Shown here one piece after another: positions 61,599 to 64,000 of a stretch of DNA of 64,000 nucleotides. Below the pieces are notes generated by a model. That model had not been told where the DNA came from. It was given only the letters and a program-made list of their open reading frames with translations, and did not search any database. The position numbers were made by a program, and so were the translations under genes. This DNA is from Nocardioides sp. InS609-2 (lineage in GTDB: Bacteria; Actinomycetota; Actinomycetes; Propionibacteriales; Nocardioidaceae): positions 682,001-746,000 of the forward strand of contig NZ_CP060034.1 of NCBI RefSeq assembly GCF_023208195.1, read 5' to 3'. Position 1 is the first letter of the stretch, and each line of letters begins with the position of its first letter.

Positions 61599-62482
61599 CA
61601 GGAGAGCTCGGGAGCGCCCTGCTGGGCCAGCCATTCCTCGGCAAGCTGGTCGAGCGTGCCGTCCTCGCGCAGTGCGTCGACCGCCTGGCTGACGCACGTC
61701 GTGAGCGGGCTGCCCTTGTCGAGCACCGCTCCGAACTGCTCCACGTCACCGGACGCCGCGGGCAGCTGTCCGACGATCACGCCCGCGTCGAGCTGGGCCG
61801 CGGTCATGTAGTACGCCGTGGGCAGGTCGACGACGATGCCGTCGATCTGGCCGTTCTCGAGCGCCTGCACGGCCTGGTCGTTGGTGTCGTACGGCGCGGC
61901 CTGCTCGCTCGACTGGATCTGGTCGGTGATCGCGACGTAGCTCGTCGTGCCCACCTGGGCGCCGAGCTTGGCGTCCTTGAGGTCGGCCAGCGAGGTCGCC
62001 CCGTCGATGGCGCTGCCCTTGGTGGTGATCACGGTCTGCCGGACGTCGTAGTAGCCGGCGGAGAAGTCGACGGCGTTCCTGCGCTTCTCGGTGATCGAGA
62101 CCTGGTTGAGATCGAAGTCGAACTTCTTCTCCCCCGGGCTCACCACCGCGTTGAACGGCGCGGTCACCCACTCGACCTGCTCGGCGGTGAAGCCGAGCTG
62201 CTCGGCGACCGCGAACCCGACCGCCGACTCGTAGCCCTGGCCGTTGGACGGGTCGTTGTCGACGAACCACGGGCCGTAGGCCGGGTCGTCGGTGGCGATG
62301 GTGAGCACGCCGTCGGCGTACGTCTCAAGCTGGTCTGCGGTGCAGTCGGGCGCAGCTGGCTCCGATGAAGAGGCGTCGGTCGCAGTGGGCTCCTCGTCGA
62401 CCGGCGCACCGCACGCGGTGAGGAGGACGATCGAGGCGGCGAGACCGGCGAGGCCGGCAGTCAGTGGCTTGGTCGTAGGCAT
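61598..62482 (-). CDS. Polar amino-acid ABC transporter, substrate-binding lipoprotein (family 3)
   Basis: A 294-residue lipoprotein (signal ending LLTAC, Cys24) of solute-binding family 3. Ligand-site sequence includes TIATDDPAYGPWFVDND, YESAVGFAVAEQLGF and DFDLNQVSITEKRRNAVDFSA. It delivers a polar amino acid, possibly glutamate, glutamine or arginine, to the permease. It is the first gene of its operon and overlaps the next gene by one base. Two cysteines in the mature domain (APDCTADQ and LTTCVSQA) may form a disulfide. Confidence 0.93.
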   Translation of the reverse strand: MPTTKPLTAGLAGLAASIVLLTACGAPVDEEPTATDASSSEPAAPDCTADQLETYADGVLTIATDDPAYGPWFVDNDPSNGQGYESAVGFAVAEQLGFTAEQVEWVTAPFNAVVSPGEKKFDFDLNQVSITEKRRNAVDFSAGYYDVRQTVITTKGSAIDGATSLADLKDAKLGAQVGTTSYVAITDQIQSSEQAAPYDTNDQAVQALENGQIDGIVVDLPTAYYMTAAQLDAGVIVGQLPAASGDVEQFGAVLDKGSPLTTCVSQAVDALREDGTLDQLAEEWLAQQGAPELS

Positions 62483-62514
62483 GGCCGAATCCTAGAACCG
62501 CGTACGGCGTCCGG

Positions 62515-63126
62515 TCAGCGCGTCTCGACCGCCAGTCGTCCGGCGAGTGCGGCGAACGTCACGGCAAAGACCTTGCGGATCCGGTCCACCAGCCGCGGCC
62601 GGCTCAGCACCTTGTCACGCAGGGCGGCGGCCGCGAGCCCGTAGCCGGCGAAAACCACGAACGTCATGGCCATGAAGACGCTGCTGAGGACGAGCATCTT
62701 CACCAGGCTGCCGGGCTGCCCCGCGGGCACGAACTGTGGCAGGAACGCGAAGAAGAAGATCGTCAGCTTGGGGTTGAGGAGGTTCAGCGTGATGCCGGAC
62801 CAGACAACGCTCCGCCACGACGCAGGGCCAGCGTCCTCGTCGACGCCGAGGGCGCCCTGGTCGCGCCATGTCGTCCAGGCCATGTACAGCAGGTAGGCCA
62901 CGCCGGCGTACTTGATGACCTGGAACGCCACTCCGCTCGCATGCAGTACGGCGGCCAGGCCGGTGACGGCGGCGACCATGTGCGGCACGGTGCCGAGCGT
63001 GCAGGCGAACGCAGCGAGCACGCTCGCCTTGGCTCCGCGGGTCAGGCCGGCGGCCAGGGTGAAGAGCGCGCCCGTGCCGGGCGTCGCGACGATGACCAGC
63101 GAGGTCAGCAGGAACGTCAGGACCAT
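62515..63126 (-). CDS. LysE/RhtB family amino-acid exporter
   Basis: A 203-residue membrane protein with six helices of the LysE/RhtB family, exporting amino acids such as lysine or homoserine. The N-terminal signature is FLLTSLVIVATPGTGALFTLAAG, where the PGP motif of the family is PGT. The middle carries LNPKLTIFFFAFLPQFV, the typical 'NPK' loop. ATG at 63126. It lies between hisF and the amino-acid importer with 25 and 32 bp gaps; it may be read from the hisF transcript. The substrate is not deducible. Confidence 0.9.
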   Translation of the reverse strand: MVLTFLLTSLVIVATPGTGALFTLAAGLTRGAKASVLAAFACTLGTVPHMVAAVTGLAAVLHASGVAFQVIKYAGVAYLLYMAWTTWRDQGALGVDEDAGPASWRSVVWSGITLNLLNPKLTIFFFAFLPQFVPAGQPGSLVKMLVLSSVFMAMTFVVFAGYGLAAAALRDKVLSRPRLVDRIRKVFAVTFAALAGRLAVETR

Positions 63127-63151
63127 GGCGCCACGCTAGACCGGATCCGCG

Positions 63152-63906
<755 letters not shown>

Positions 63907-63910
<4 letters not shown>

Positions 63911-64000
63911 GTCGCCCGCCCGGGCAGGGTCAGCGCGAGGGCGTCCTCGAGGGTGAAACGCCCCTCGTAGAGGGCGGTCCCGACGATCGCCCCCTCGACC
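63907..64000 (-). CDS. hisA: HisA/PriA isomerase, C-terminal end
   Basis: Only about 30 codons are in the window, running in from the right edge. The sequence [20 protein letters not shown] followed by LTLPGRAT is the normal end of the 5'-ProFAR isomerase, which in actinobacteria is usually the bifunctional PriA serving both His and Trp synthesis. The stop overlaps the hisF GTG start. The assignment rests on this short piece plus the gene order. Confidence 0.8.

Overview
The window is a high-GC chromosomal segment from an actinobacterium, most likely a Nocardioides-like member of the Propionibacteriales. The evidence is the strong G/C bias at third codon positions, the many GTG starts, the ATGA/GTGA gene overlaps, an ANTAR response regulator of the PdtaR type, an actinobacterial SOS box and several actinobacterial families (HGxxPAAW, DUF2752, DUF3068, DUF2613, TIGR03085, DUF222/HNH). 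No plasmid, phage or CRISPR features were seen. Family names and species comparisons come from memory and were not searched.

The backbone, read on the minus strand from right to left, follows a conserved actinobacterial order: hisA (partial), hisF, hisI, Trp-associated membrane protein, HGxxPAAW protein, DUF2752, trpC, trpB, trpA, sco1, lgt, gltB, gltD, pyk, MCP, pdtaR, livKHMGF, polA, rpsA, coaE. As I recall, M. tuberculosis keeps much of this order (hisA/hisF/hisI ... trpCBA, lgt, pykA, pdtaR, polA, rpsA, coaE). Three blocks appear to be inserted into it.

Block 1 (about 1.2-7.7 kb, between coaE and rpsA) is a gene graveyard. It holds the 5' stump of a type I restriction gene hsdR, an intact-looking Fic gene, the 3' stump of hsdS, a sulfotransferase, an AMP-dependent ligase, an internally deleted P-loop kinase gene, and a frameshifted DUF222/HNH endonuclease gene with a perfect SOS (LexA) box upstream. 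hsdM is missing.

Block 2 (about 9.4-25.7 kb, between rpsA and polA) is a cell-envelope polysaccharide locus. It holds a DUF3068 protein, a GT-C-like membrane protein, an acyltransferase, a 1378-residue AftD-type arabinofuranosyltransferase, a methyltransferase, a GT4 glycosyltransferase, a 53-residue DUF2613 peptide, a second large GT-C-like membrane protein and a flippase. The gene set resembles the mycobacterial Rv0224c-Rv0236c region. An MpaB-type oxygenase, an APH-type phosphotransferase and a methyltransferase sit at its edge.

Block 3 (about 52.7-63.1 kb, between hisI and hisF) carries a class F sortase with a DUF4397 surface protein bearing a non-LPxTG sorting tail, a heterodimeric ABC exporter, a TIGR03085 protein, a decayed secreted-protein gene, a polar amino-acid ABC importer and a LysE/RhtB exporter. 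No trpE is present in the his-trp region.

The middle (25.7-52.7 kb) is mostly housekeeping: DNA polymerase I, branched-chain amino acid uptake, carbon and nitrogen metabolism (pyk, gltBD), lipoprotein maturation (lgt), copper delivery (sco1) and tryptophan synthesis. Its oddities are a 73-nt tRNA with a CAA (Leu) anticodon but a short variable loop, followed after 37 nt by a HTH-LAGLIDADG homing-endonuclease-like gene, and an orphan chemoreceptor with a possible flagellar-sigma promoter.
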